A stretch of 64,000 nucleotides of DNA from Chrysoperla carnea (taxonomy: Eukaryota > Arthropoda > Insecta > Neuroptera > Chrysopidae), in NCBI RefSeq assembly GCF_905475395.1, contig NC_058340.1, forward strand, positions 58,506,181-58,570,180, in the 5' to 3' direction. Position 1 is the first letter of the stretch. The number at the start of each line of letters is the position of its first letter. The notes beneath the pieces were generated by a model. That model saw nothing but the letters and a program-made list of their open reading frames with translations, had not been told where the DNA came from and ran no database searches. A program made the translations under genes and the position numbers. Below, piece by piece: positions 34,711 to 47,900 of this stretch.

Positions 34711-36135
34711 TCGTAGGTCATTAATTCATTTTCAATTCCAAACTAGTACAAAGTATAAGAGCCGACTGTGGGGAAGGATATTGTACCATTTTCTGTAAGG
34801 ATATTGTACTACCTTCATTTTCAATGTATTATTAATGTACTGTTTCATATTCATTTTCTTTCGTTTTCTTTTTTTTCCGTTACCTAAGTGTAAATTATTA
34901 AATGGGAAACATTTGTTACATACATTTACACAATGTAAAAAATATCCATATATAACTATGTTTGGTGGAGAAAAATAAAATACAAGCCCATACTAAAATT
35001 TTTCAGTTGTAATGATCCACCAATAATTCTGTTGAAAAAAATGCTCCTATATGTAAAAGTACCTAAGTTTAAGAACTATTGCGTCATTTTTGCGCGGTAC
35101 AGTTGAGAATATGAATGGCGTACCCCTTGGTCTCTCCCCCCTGCGCCAGCAAATATGTTCGCGTTACTGGATACTCTGCATAAGTATTCGAAGCGAATTA
35201 CGTAAATGCTGTACAGAAAAAAATCACTTATGGCTTCGGAAATTGACGGAAAATATATCTATATATATATAGGAGACTTTCTATAGATCTATATAGATAG
35301 TCACTCATCACGATATCTCTGGAACTATAAGACCTAGAGACTTGAAATTTGGGAGGAATATTCCTTTTGCCAAGTAGAGGTCAGCTAAGAACGGATTTTA
35401 CGAAATTCCACCCACAAGGGGGGTTGCGGGGGTGTTCATGAATAAAAAATTCATGTTTTTCAATTATGGCTTTTAATAGTTCAAAACTTGGTCAGAATGT
35501 TTTAAATTACATTTAGAAATTTTTTTAACCTTCGGAGGGTAGAAAGGTGTAGCGAGAAAGTGGGAAGGAAATATCGAATATTTACAAATATACCTAAGTG
35601 GGGTATCAAATAAAAGAGCATGACGTGTACATTACAAAACTGTTATCCAACGCAAGGAAATGTGGAGGGAGGGGTGAAGTGGGGATGTTGCCCAGCAAAG
35701 CGGGTAGTTCCTAGCTAGTATATATATATATAACCAAAATGGAACTAAATACATTTTTTTTTCAAGTTTTTAGGAGGGAGCTGCCCTTGTATGCCCCACC
35801 CCCCTTGGCGACACCATTTCCTTCGGTAAACAATATCTTGGCTACTACGATCTTCAAAATTCCTCTCGGAATTGGCTCTATTTAGGGAACTAACTGGTAT
35901 TTTTTGACTCAAATAACCGAGATTACGTATATATGTATTTACGTATAGCCATTTCCCTCCGTAAGAAGTTGGCAGTAGTCTGACCACATTGCAACTTGGA
36001 AACATGGTTCTTATGAATCTTCATTGTCCTCTTAAGAAAATGCAACCATTACGAACTTGCACTATATTGTTTTGTCAAAATTCTAGGCTACATTACGTAA
36101 ACATGAGAGGTAAAATCGAACTTCAAATCACAAAG
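34711..36135. other. Spacer between C and D, with a repeat insertion
   Basis: No gene recognised. The middle is taken by the repeat element at 35270-35730. From about 35740 the sequence resembles the region near 26600-26790 upstream of the first copy of the unknown open frame. Confidence 0.5.
35270..35730 (-). repeat. Repeat element between AT tracts
   Basis: On the minus strand it begins ACTAGCTAGGAACTACCCGC and TTTGCTGGGCAAC, the same start as the element at 58103, and contains the shared CACTTCACCCCTCC phrase. It is bounded by TATATATA tracts on both sides. No coding capacity was seen. Confidence 0.6.
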
Positions 36136-36378
36136 TATGACTCTTCGAACACCTGCCATTTGTATCGACATTCTTGCTTAGACATACCCACTTTTCTTTT
36201 TAACAAGGTACTCAATAATAATAACTACGTAAAATTTAAATCTTTATTTTCAATAGAAAGCAATTACATTTATAATGATCATATTTTTAAATGTAAAAAT
36301 AAAACTACTTATATAAAATGCGAACTAGAAAAATACCCAATAAAAGAAAACAATACCAAATTAGATAATTCTTTCTAA
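36136..36378 (+). other. Open frame of unknown nature, copy 2
   Basis: Counterpart of 26788-27030: the frame opens after AAAG (YDSSNTC...), continues with CHLYRHSCLDIPTFLFNK, NYVKFKSLF, FKCKNKTTYIKCELEKYP, and ends KLDNSF then TAA. Here the frame also stays open upstream to about 35989, without a convincing start. The two copies differ at several amino acids but not in length. Unknown function; it may be a decayed exon carried along by the receptor duplication. Confidence 0.35.
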
Positions 36379-37428
36379 ATGCATTTTAATCAAATTTGAA
36401 AAATTGAGTTTTAATTTTTTCCAACTATAACTATGGACATCTTACACAAGTCTGATAAAAGACTTGTGTATTGTAATCTTACTTTTTCGGCAAGCAGAAG
36501 TTTTTCATCACTAGGCACGCATTTCACTGATATGGGTATGATTACATGTGATGAATACACTCGAGCACTGTATATAATTTATACTATAATGTTTTAACTG
36601 GCTTGATTTTAATGATATAGAGTATATGTTGTGATACAGAACAAAATAGTTGCCGTTTTGAAATATCTACTGAAAATTAATAGGTGTAGGGTTTATTAAT
36701 TAATTCGTGTAGAGTTTAGGGCAATCACGTGGTTTGAAGTGAAATTATTTAATATCCCCAGTAGGTAGACTAATTTTATACGACTAAGAGTGAAAAGTGG
36801 AAAATTATAATGCGTACTAACAGTTGAGGAATCATTTATTTTCGAATTTTGTATATCGATTTACACAAAAATGACCAAGCTGCAGAAATGTACTGCAGTG
36901 TTAGACACGATTGATTAAAATGCATGTTAAAACAAGAAAATTGCACTTTGTGAAGAGCGGTAATGACCAATTTTTTCGGGTTTATTAAAACTTTTATTCT
37001 CAGAACACTGCCATTGGATTTTGTCTGTCAATATTGTTTTCAGCCTGTAAAAGATGTTTACTTAAACCTACGATCGACTCCATATAGTAAAGGTAATATT
37101 TTTTCTTGTATTCACCTTCTACCTTCTCACTTTTAAACTGCCATACGGTCGTATACGTATAATTGGAAAAAAATGCTAACAAATTGACCTAACAGCTTAC
37201 CAGATGGGTGGCGGTAAAGAATCAAAATTTGAATGACGCTTCATCTGATGAAATAGTACCTATTTAAAAAAAATGCATTTCCGACTCTAAAAGTTTATAA
37301 AGATATAAAGCTTCTATTTATAAAGCTGTCGACAATTTAGCTATCAAAAGATATAATCATTGATCGATTGTTTAGTATGCTAACACGCTAAGCATAACAG
37401 CTGGGAAATAAATTAGAAAAGTTATAGT
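36379..37428. other. Spacer downstream of receptor D
   Basis: AT-rich and similar by eye to 27031-28153. No coding frame stands out. Confidence 0.55.
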
Positions 37429-40400
37429 CTAATATATCTTTTTTATGAAGTACTTCGTGAAACTGAATACTTTGTTTTTTTTCTTTCGATGACGAATATA
37501 TTCAACGACAAAGATTAAAATTGAAACTGAAACACCCACTATAAAAAGTTTAAATGCAAAATTAAGATCCTCAATTCCTGCGCTTGTAAAATAATTTGGT
37601 TTGTTTGCACAGTAAGGTTTTCGTAAATAGAATCGTCTCCATATTCTTGTTGAAAGGCCTCTTTCATATAGAGTTAAGTATCTGAAATATATAATAAATT
37701 GATTAAAAATTTTTCAAAATGGATACGGTTAGCATTAGATACAAAAGTCATTGTATCAAATCATATATTTATTCGAAATCAATAAAATGAAGTCTATGGT
37801 AGTTTTCACAGTCCCTGACATGTACCCGATTTGTTATCAAAGCAGCATATTTCAAAACACCAATATCTAAGACATCATTCTATCATTACTTTCATAGCTC
37901 AGAATTTGTAGACGATTACGTAAAAGATATCTATTTGAACTCTAAGTTTGTCTATACGTGAGGTTAGCAATCCAAAATGGACCATTTTTTAAATTAACAA
38001 GCCAACGACTTAAAATTTTTGAAACTTGATGTTTATTTCTTTAGAATTCGAAAACTCGAGCCTCGATTATTAAATAAACTCGATAACTTGACATTTTTGT
38101 AATTTTCAATGATATTCTTTTTATTCAGATTCGACTCACCCACCCGTATCACACGTGGATAAATGCATTTGACAATCACTTAACAACTTCCAACTGCCTT
38201 ATGACCGAAAGAAAATGATGCATAAATTTAGTACCATGGTCTCCTGGCCCTAACTTAATACTTACGCTACTTTTAAATGTTCAATATATGATGAATTATG
38301 ATGTGTAATTAGCCATCCATGTGTGCTGTTAATGAAATTAACTTCATTAATATCACATTTTTCATGTTCAAAGAAATATTTTTCCACTAAATGATATGTG
38401 AGGGATGTTAATGCTAAAAACGCAAATGATTCATTTCGTAAATGTTGAACCGCTTCATGACCTGACATAAATATTTCATTTTCAGGTTTATTTTTAATTT
38501 TTCTGTTATATAAATATAATTTCTCAGGAATAGTAATATTCTACAACATTAGAAACACTTTGAATATAATGCATTTACAGTCAATTTGGATAGTAGGCGA
38601 TACTTACATGCAAATATTGGGTAAAATATATTTCGTCTGCTCCAAACGTTAATTTCGAATTAGCTATATCAACAATTGAATGAATACTGTCGCTTGAAGA
38701 TTGTAAAATCACAACAATGAGCGCTGTGTATGCATTGTAAAGGAACGTAAGTGAAATAAGTAACATAAATAGTATTAATTTTCCGGCATTACTTCGTGGT
38801 TCTACTTCTGTACCTTGTTGAGTTACAGTGGCAACCATTACTAATATTATGTCACTTAATTTTGAGTGTAAGTAGTTAATACCCGAATGAATAGTGACCT
38901 GAAAAAAAATTTTATTTTGCCCTTAGCAGATACCCACTCAAAATTACAAATTTTTATACAAACCATCGTTCCCTTTTCACTACCAAAATGACGGAGTTTC
39001 ATACAAACATTCATCCCCTATTTGACCCCCTTAAAGAAATTCATCATAAAAAAGCGATACAGCAAATTTTTGCCTCAAATTTTGAGCTCATATAGCCCCA
39101 CCTTTTTAACCCCGTTATTCGTCGATTTTCAATTAAAAACGAAACTCATTTTTCATCAATTCTTTTAAAGAATGTTTATGAAAACTTTGAAGTAGATTGA
39201 GCCAATGAATCTCGTTTTCCCATAGAAAAATTGCCCCCATTTTTCATCCTCTTGGGGGTAGAATTTCGGAAAATCCTTTCTTATCGGATGCCTACGTAAT
39301 ACAAAGAACACAACCTTCAAGTTTTCGGTCTCTACGATCAGCGGTTTAGGCTGTGCATTGATTCGTCACTGAGTCAGTCATTCAGGACAAAGCATTTTAT
39401 ATGTATAGATAATAATATCCATATAACTCCATATAACCAAACTCGGTGCCCATCTTAAAAGATGGTGATTGCTCTTAAAAGTCAGTGCAGTAAAGAGATA
39501 TTTTTTAGGTCTTCCCCACGTAAGTGCCACAAGTATAAGCACAAAATTTTTCCAAAATTTGTTTTCTTTCAAGTCGGGCCTAATTACAAAATTTGTTTTA
39601 GTTGAAAAATGAGATCAATCTATTAAAAATTTGTTTTTTCGGAAAATCGAGACGTTTCCTTAAAAAATTTGTTTTCTCAGAAAATTCGGACCTGTCTTTC
39701 CAAAAATTTATTTTTTCGCAAAACCGCCGGTTAATTCACGGACCTGAATTAACCACAATCCGCGAATTAGTAATTTGATACAGGGTCTTCATTATTCATA
39801 TACTAAAAACATTAATTTAGGTTTCATAAAATTACCTGATCGTATACTTTGTATTTTTTTTCAATAAATGTTGTTACAGCCAGTAAAATAATGATAACCA
39901 ATGTAAGTACAGCAATTGCAATCCATGTAGAACCAGCAAAAGTTAAAGTAAATAAATTTTCAACATAAGATAATCGTGGTCGTCTAAATATTATTTTTGC
40001 TTGGATTTCTGAACTTGGAAATATATATTTTACATTCAAACGACTTGCCATTACAAGAAAACTGGAACCTTAAGATTATTAATATAAGAAAGTGAACTTA
40101 TATAGGCGAACAGTTTTGTTGATTTCTAGTGTTATTTTGAAGGAAACCTATTCGCCTGGTTAATTGTTAACTAAATCAAACCATAATCATATGATTTGTT
40201 TTAAAAGTTTCTTGCCATTTGGTAACGGAACACTAAAAAGTCTTGTCCGTTGGAAATAAACCCCTCTTGATTTTTAATATGATAATATTGTAGAAAATAT
40301 CACTTACCTATATCAGCCTTTTTTTCTAATACAAGTTTAAATATTCCTTTTGGTGGAGTATTAGTGTAAGCAGGTCCACCAAAAGTATCCGTAAACAGAT

Positions 40401-43266
40401 ACGAACCGGTACAGTTGAAGTATTCAAGAATAACTTGTGTTAATATAAAATCGGCTTTAGGAATTGTATTTACATTAGGCGTTCTAAAAATACGTTAAAA
40501 TTAGTAATTTTGGAATACAGTGGTAATTGAGCGCCCACTAAACATGTTGAAGTGTGAGTCTCCGTATTTGGTAAGCGCTCACCGGTCACTAGTTCCCAAA
40601 ACGCATTCAATATTTTAGAAGTAACCATCTGAATTTAAAGATCGATTCAGAAAACAAAAATTCCCAAAGATATACTTTCTAGGATTGGTAGCAATTTCTA
40701 GTATTTTGTATTGAGATTTTACACTATTTAAGATCGGCTCGGTTCTCGGTTGGCTATCACTTAAAATTTTAAACGAAGTAAATGATCGGAGAGTGTGCTT
40801 AGTCAACATATTTCAGTGCTCTCCGATTACATTTCATCAAAAGGCAAACATTGTGCATACTTACTTGTAGGTGTACAGTTCTGCTAGGCTTTTATTATCG
40901 CGCGTAACCATAGCTACTCGAAGAGTAGCTTGATGTAAATTTTTCCTTCTGCGTGATATAATCGGGGTACTTCTTTTATCAATAAGTGTATTATTATTGG
41001 TCCATTGCCCATAATGTTCAATTATAATTGACATATTTTCCGCTATTTTATAAGGTTGAAATAACTCAAATAGAATGTTTTGATGGTTTTCCAGATTTTG
41101 TACAAGTATAACATCACTGTCCAAGTAAATTCCAAGTGAGTTGAATACGTTAATTGATTTTTCGTTAATGCTTGTGTCATTATAAAATGAATTTGTATCA
41201 GAAAATATAATCCATCTGTATGGACTAACGAAAAGATATAAATGATTTGCCTACAAAATAATAAAAAAGTACTTACATTAAGTTAGTATACCACGTGCTA
41301 CATCTTATAGCACGAAAACTTTCTGATCTGCATTTGAACGCCAACAGCAAGAGAACCTCGGGTGACTTTGGGGGTGGAAAGGCCGGCCTTTAGCATTTTG
41401 TTTATTGTGAAATATCAGACATTTCATAAATTTGACTAGAGAGGAACGTGCGCCCTGACAGGCGATTTTCAGTGGCTGGATTTAGCCGAACGTGGCTTTT
41501 TTTATGAAGCCTCCTGAAAACTAGTATGTTTTCCGATCATCCGAGGATTTTGAATCAAAATAAGGCTAACATACGGTAAATTACTGTAAGCTTGAGACAG
41601 TAAACATAAATTTTCCAAAATTGAGTGGTTTGAATATACCTATTTTACGTCTATTGGCACCAACAGTTTAAGAATGGGATCGTGGAAGCTGAAACAACAG
41701 ACACTCTGAATATTACATTTTTTGTTTATTTTCTGCTACAGCTAAAGAGTCTAGAGACCACATCGCCATTTATATAGGTTCATAACTTTCATAACTCTTA
41801 CATAATATACTGTGAAAAGAGCAATGTAAAAAAGGCTTAAATATAGTAAAAGGTTAAAGCAACATTAGTTGCGGCTATCTAGTCTGCTAATTTAGAAGGT
41901 ATATTTAATAAAACGATTAGTTTTTTAATTTTTGACTTTTTTAGAAATTTTGTTTCAAATCAAAATTAATTACAATTTAAATTTTAATCTCTTAAACAAT
42001 TGTAAAAAATTGTGGCTGACATAATATAATCTGTCTATTAAAACATTTTGCAGTTATTAAAGCTACCTTTTGCAAAAACATCTGGGTGTTAGGGCATTGT
42101 AGATCGACAATAAATAATGCTCGATGAGGTGGTGTCGGATAAAATAATTTATTTGTATCAACAATTTCCATTAAAATGCCTTGAACAGTTCTCAACCCAG
42201 AAATGCTTTTTATGAAGTCCTTTTTGAATTCTAAAATTGAATGAAATATCATTACTATAAGTATATATATAGGTTTATGTATCCTTGCGATTGACTCCAA
42301 ATTTTTACTAGATATATTCTGTTATACATTGATGGAAATGGTATTTTTTGTAACTCTTAATTTAGAATGTTGTTATCGGTTAAAAATGTAGCACTTTTAA
42401 TTCGAAACATTTTTCCATTAACCGTATAGCGTAGGGAAAAAACGGAGTGAAAGGTTTGACCCAAAATTGTTTTTTCGAAAAAAGCTATGATATGCGGTTT
42501 TTAATAGGGTCTTATAGGGTTTTGGTATCAATTGCTATCTAAACTATTCGGTTTACAAAAAAATGTTTCAAGCAATAAAAGTTTGTCTTTTTATAAAGAA
42601 CAACTTTCTAATTTAAAGTGTTCGACAAATGTTTGTCAGTTATGAATTAGTGTGAGGTTTTAACTGAACTGGAAAGCTTAGATTTAATTCAGTCCCCGTA
42701 TAAGATGTGCGCTTTTGAAATGTTTCGCGCATATGTCCAGTTAAAAAAACACTCTGTATACAAATCAATCAAGTCTATCATTTGATAAAAAAATTTTTTA
42801 AGTAAATCAGATTGACGCATTGATTCTTTAACTTTAAAAGGTACTTTTGTGGCTATTCTTCCATAAACACCTTATTCTATAAAAGAATAGAACTAAGCAT
42901 AGCCCGATCAAATTCATTCGATTTGAAGCTGTAACATTCATTAAGTCGACCTATAATGAATGGTCTTCCAGTAAAGTACGAAAAAAAACTTTGTCATTTA
43001 GATTGCCACATAGTACATCATTGATTGATAAGAAGAAGAACAAGAAAACCGCGACCTTCAGAGCTGCAATCCAAGGATTGTTACTGAAAATTTATTTTGA
43101 TTTTCTTACCACGATTCCAACAAACAAAGCTGTAAATGACAGTTGGCTTGTTCTCACGTATACAAAAATTTTTAATAAATTGTATTTTATTATTTGTAAA
43201 AATTGCTGTGGCAATTATAGATTGTATAAATACCCAAAATATAAACAGCCAGATAAAGAAATTCAT
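37429..43266 (-). CDS. Ionotropic receptor D (IR75-like), intact, 8 exons
   Basis: Exons in transcript order: 43110-43266, 42067-42230, 40865-41250, 40308-40483, 39836-40068, 38608-38898, 38266-38540, 37429-37681, giving 644 residues, open throughout. The start MNFFIW is followed by a hydrophobic signal peptide. Landmarks match C: RRRKNLHQATLRV (one Arg changed to Lys), GGPAYTN where the other copies have a His, membrane segment 1 before AVTTFIEKKYKVYDQ, pore QQGTEVEPRSNAGK, FLYNAYTALIVVILQ, FFEHEKCDINEV, RKPYC and membrane segment 3. The last exon reads through the position where C stops and ends KYFIKKIY. Intron 5 carries a repeat insertion (38928-39405) that C lacks. C and D are each other's closest relatives here. 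Confidence 0.88.
38928..39405 (+). repeat. Repeat insertion in intron 5 of receptor D
   Basis: About 480 bp present here and absent at the matching place in receptor C (after TTTTATTTTGC). It ends with phrases common in insect dispersed repeats: CGGAAAATCCTTTCTTATCG, GATGCCTACGTAATA, GGCTGTGCATTGATTCGTCA, CTGAGTCAGTCATTCAGGAC, then a TTTTATATGTATAGAT tail. These resemble LINE 3' ends, possibly RTE type. No coding was seen. Confidence 0.6.
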
Positions 43267-43315
43267 GCTTGAACGTTGTAAAAAATAAACTTTAAAAAAA
43301 TCTTATTAATGGCTG

Positions 43316-43323
43316 TTTATATA
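43316..43323 (-). promoter_or_regulatory. TATA-like box upstream of receptor D
   Basis: TATATAAA, 50-57 bases before the start codon. It sits within the small palindrome GGCTGTTTATATACAGCC. Confidence 0.45.
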
Positions 43324-43405
43324 CAGCCAGAATAAAAGATTTTAAAAGATTTCTTGGAAAATAATTTTTAACTATCTATTTTTGTTAATTATATGTACTT
43401 TATTG

Positions 43406-43470
43406 TATAAACAAAGGGCTTTGAATGATTGTTTGTTTCTTTTTCTCCATCAAAAATGCAATTATGTTGT
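43406..43470 (-). promoter_or_regulatory. Conserved upstream block, receptor D
   Basis: Plus-strand text TATAAACAAAGGGCTTTG, TTGTTTCTTTTTCTCCATC, AAAAATGCAATTATG, 140-204 bases before the start codon. It matches C closely and B partly. Confidence 0.45.
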
Positions 43471-44493
43471 CGTTCTTGTAGGTACATAATACATTTTCAA
43501 TTGCAAACTAAAACAAGGTATAAATGCCGACTGTAGGATGTTGTACCATTTTTTTAAAAATATATTGTAGGTAGCATTTTCATTTTTAGGGTATTATTCA
43601 AAGTACTCTATGTCATTTTCATTTCATATTTGCTCGTCGCGCCTTTAAAGCACGCGCCTTTAGACACGTGCCTGCTTTGCCTTGCTTGGGTAATCTACCT
43701 CTTAGGTACGCAATAGCTTCTCTCTCCCCTATATTAACAATAAAGATTGGTAAACAAATTTGTTTAAAAATTAAATAACAAATAAAATGTAACAGGTAAT
43801 AAAATTATGTTGTCAAAAACTTTTTAATTTATTTATAATTTGTTAAACGAATAATTTTTGTTGACAATGTATACATTGTTCTATGGATTTTATCGATTGC
43901 CTGATATGTACTTTACTTTTAAGTCAAACCACATTTCCGTAAGAAATTTTTTAATCACTTTTCTTAACTTTAAAGTTCAAATATTATGCTTTATTATAAA
44001 TAAGTGCATATAGTAAAAAAATGTCTGATGATGAGTCTTGTATTTTTAACGCGAAATGATTCCTAATATGAAGAAAAGTACTATCCCAATGGATGCCCAA
44101 AATAGATATGTATTTTTTATTTATTGTATAATTTCAAATACATCCTTTTCTTCACGAAAATGTATATAAATATGGGTAGCTTAGGTACCTCATGTATTAA
44201 TTTTATTTAAAGTAACTAAAAATTTCCACGCTTGACATTGAAAATGGTATTAAAATTATCAACGATTGAAAATGACGCAAACAAAATTAAATTAATTATA
44301 CTATAATTATATTATGACAAATCAAATATGCAACTGTATGATATTTAACTACCTTAGACAAATCAAATATGTAACTTAATTATATTAAAATACTTACTTA
44401 CAATTATTTATTTTATTTATATTAAATCAAATTTTTTAATATGTTTTTTTCAGTAATTATTTTCCACTGATAATATTATATTAATGTTAAGAT

Positions 44494-44525
44494 CAGGGGC
44501 GGATCGCGAATTTATGGGGCCTTTA
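44494..44525 (+). mobile_element. Possible solitary hAT-like end
   Basis: CAGGGGCGGATCGCGAATTT then ATGGGGCC resembles a hAT terminal repeat. No matching inverted end or target duplication was found downstream, so this is a remnant at most. Confidence 0.3.
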
Positions 44526-47289
44526 GCTAATATTACTTAGAAGTCAGCAAATAATTACTCAATCTAAATTGCCATTTTTTAATTTATATAATACTCCAGC
44601 CGAGAAGTAGGAAAGCGTGGGGTTTATAACATAAACATGTGGTTTAGATGCGATTTTTTAGTGATTTTTGAAAAATGAACTTTTTTGAAGCGCCATATCT
44701 CGATAATGAATGGTCACAATTATAGGAAACTTACATACTAATGAGCCAATCCTAGTGGCTCGGTTTGCTAAGCTAATTCCGTACTCGGTATGCCTAGGGT
44801 ATGTCGTCATGTAGACGCTCATTAAGATGGGGTTTTTCTGGAATTTTAACTTCTAAGGATGTGAAAAGCGGAATGAAAGCTTGTATGCAAATCTGTCATT
44901 TTCTAATCCACTATTGAACTGATTTTACAAATTCTTCCGTCTATATAATGCTTATAGCGTGGTAGTCTTTGTTTTTAAAGTTGAAATTGCCCGAAGCAGC
45001 GGATAATAGTGATGGGATGGAGTATTGTATGCATGCAAGAGGTGTACTCAGCTTCTTAAAGTAATTGAAGAGCTGAAGTTATCAGCAAAAATGTTGTACC
45101 AAAATGGACCTTATGGCCTAAGTGTGTCAAACGATAGAAATGGAAGATCACAAAAGTCTGCGTCTAAAACTAAGTTTAATGCCAAATTCGGTTTTAGTCG
45201 TTCGGATACAATCGATCTTACATCTTACAAATTGATCTTACAAATTGTAGGTAGTTAAAACACGTATTATTATCTGCGAGGTGTTTTGAAGTTCCAAGAC
45301 ATTTCCATTTTTACATTCAATTTCTGCCGAATTGATTTTGAAGATCAGAGTTCTTTGGATTAGGCATATGAGACATTTTCCTCAGAGACGAACCATTTTT
45401 TAGTAGACATACTATATACTACCAGAATTCAAGTATACATGTACTTAACATTATAAAATATTTCATGGGTATATTCCTTTCGATTGTCTATTAATCTATA
45501 TCAATGGACAACTTTAGCTGGTTAATTCTAAGTATAAACAACTATATTAAGTATTGGCGTATTGTTCAAAATTCTAAGCATGATACTACTTCTAAGTAAC
45601 ATTGTAAATTATTTTACTTAACTTATTAAACTCTCATTATTACACTTTTCTAAGCTGAGGCTGAGTTATTATTTATTGGATGAACGAATATAAATGTTTA
45701 TTAGATTGCAACAAAGTCATTTTGAAGGCCATTTATTTGCCGTTTTGTTCAAGTATTATTATCAAAGATATAACGGGTGAAACTTAATTATTGCAATTGA
45801 TGAGCAAGATCAAGAGCAACACTCGAAAGTCTAGAATTTGGTATTGCACATTTTGTCTCGGTTTTACACTTGCTTTCATACCTCTAGTCTTGCAAGCTTG
45901 TTGCAAAACTCTTGGATATTTACACCTTTCTAATTAATCAAGAACCCAGAAACGAGTATACTATTTTAGCAAGAATTAAAGTTACATTTAACCTATTCTT
46001 TCAAAATTTGGGGTTTTGAACGTCAAAGAACATAAAACTTAAAAACGGAGAACAAATTTGCGTTTGTGAGATCTACACCTAACTGAGTTTTTATACATCA
46101 CTCACAGCAAATTCAGTTAAAAAGAAATTACATGGTAAACCATTTTAATTTATTATAGCAAATAGCTCGTTTTGTAGTTGACCAATCAAAAAGTAACTTA
46201 AATAAAAGTTGCAGAGTTTGATGGGGGAAATCATGTTCTAAGATCCTGAAAGGTAGGAGATAGAATAACACTTTAAAATAGAAAGTTGATCCTCATAAAA
46301 AACTAACATTTTTTAACTAAAACGTTTTTTCGATAATCGTTAGATTGGTAGGAGCAGACTTTTTTTCAATTTTTGCTCATCTTATTACCCCCTCCCCCTC
46401 TATCTCTAAAATGGCCGTTCTGCCATATATATGTCCTGTGAGAGAAAATGCTCTACATCGACTCAGGAGCTTATTAACCACGCGACAGAATCTAGGGTTC
46501 ATGGATATTTTTTACGTGCCATATTCTAGAATATGCGTGTTTATGTTGTAAAATACAAATTTTGTCTAAAAATGAGCATTTTTAGAACTATGCTAAGTAT
46601 TGAATTTATTATGTTCCTATTTATTAGTTCCTATTGGAAAAGTTGAAAATTTTATGTATCTAATCTAACTATTATAAGATATTTTAACCAAACAATATCT
46701 TTGAGAAACATAAAGTTGTTCCAAATAACTTTGTTATTTCTCAAAATATGATACTAGAAAACAGAATAGCTATTTGTTACAATCCTATCTGAAAGCAATA
46801 AATCTAAATAGTTGTTAAAATTTTTGCGTATCGTAAGTATTGCTTTGTTAAAGTTTCAATCAGTATAAAAATAATATGATATCTAATAATTTAGATAAAT
46901 GAAATAAGAGTGTAAATTAAGATTTGTTAAATAAAACGAATTCAAATCAAATTAACGTATAATGAAATATACATTTAATGAAGTTATTTCAAATATAAGA
47001 GAGGTAGATTAACATATATACAGAGTGTTCCGAAAAACCTAAACGTATATGAATATTTCAGGTATAGATTAGCGTACAATTTTTGGAATTATTTTGTAAC
47101 AAGTCAAAATTTGACTAGAAGACCTTTAGACCGTTAAAAGTAACTGAAAATAAACGATTTTATGAATTTATACAAAGACAAAAAAAAAAAACTAAAAGAA
47201 AAGGAAGGTTTTGGCATCTAGTTTAAGACCCTTCTAAGGCGCAATATCAAAAGTGCTAGGGTTGCGTTAATCAATTCTTTGTATACATA

Positions 47290-47600
47290 AAAAAAAAAAC
47301 GATTTTTGGTCAATATTTCGGAAAACATTAACTTTATGAAAAATAGTTTCAAACAAAAATTGTCGGAAATTTTATTCCCTACAAAAAATGTAGAGTCGAA
47401 AATTATGATATCTTCAGCCATTTTTCCGAAAATTGGGAAAAACGGCCGAATATATATATTTATATGCTAATTAACACTAAAGATGAAACTAACTGATTTT
47501 ATAAAAAAAATTTTCAAACGAAAGTTGTTGGAAATTTTTTTTCCCAAAAAAAATATAGAGTGAACAATTTCGATATCTTTAGCTGTTTTTAAAACGACAA
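47290..47600 (+). repeat. Degenerate two-unit tandem duplication
   Basis: Units near 47325-47440 and 47500-47600 share the order TTTCAAAC, GTTGGAAATTTT (or GTCGGAAATTTT), a TTCCC-type run, TATAGAGTG (or TGTAGAGTC) and GATATCTTTAGCTGTTTT (or GATATCTTCAGCCATTTT). It precedes a copy of dispersed repeat family 1 and may belong to it. Confidence 0.5.
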
Positions 47601-47689
47601 TTTTATATATATCTCTCGTTAATTATCCTCTAATTATGTGTAAAAAGTCCTAAATTTTGTTACTGGGGGCTTTTTTAGATCCCTGATTG

Positions 47690-47900
47690 CGAATTGAGTT
47701 ATCGTGATGACAGACGGACAGACGACAGACGACAGGCAGAAAGACAGACATACAGACAACCGGAAATGGACTAATTATGTGATTTTATGAACACCTATAC
47801 CAAAATTTTGTTTATAGCATCAATATTTTTAAGCGTTACAAACTTGGGATTAAACTTAGTATACCTTGGTATATTTCATATACATGGTATAATAAAGGAA
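47690..47900 (+). repeat. Dispersed repeat family 1, copy 3
   Basis: AATTGAGTTATCGTGATGAC, a GACAGACGGACAGAC run, CAACCGGAAATGGACTAATT, GATTTTATGAACACCTATAC and CGTTACAAACTTGGGATTAA, in the same order as 8135-8300. Confidence 0.7.

Noticed and set aside
42991-43272. Plus-strand 93-codon frame over exon 1 of receptor D
   Set aside because: Antisense shadow of the conserved signal-peptide exon.
44751-44810. tRNA-like phrase TAGTGGCTCGGTTTGCTAAG
   Set aside because: It resembles an A-box region, but no B-box follows at the right distance and no stems form.
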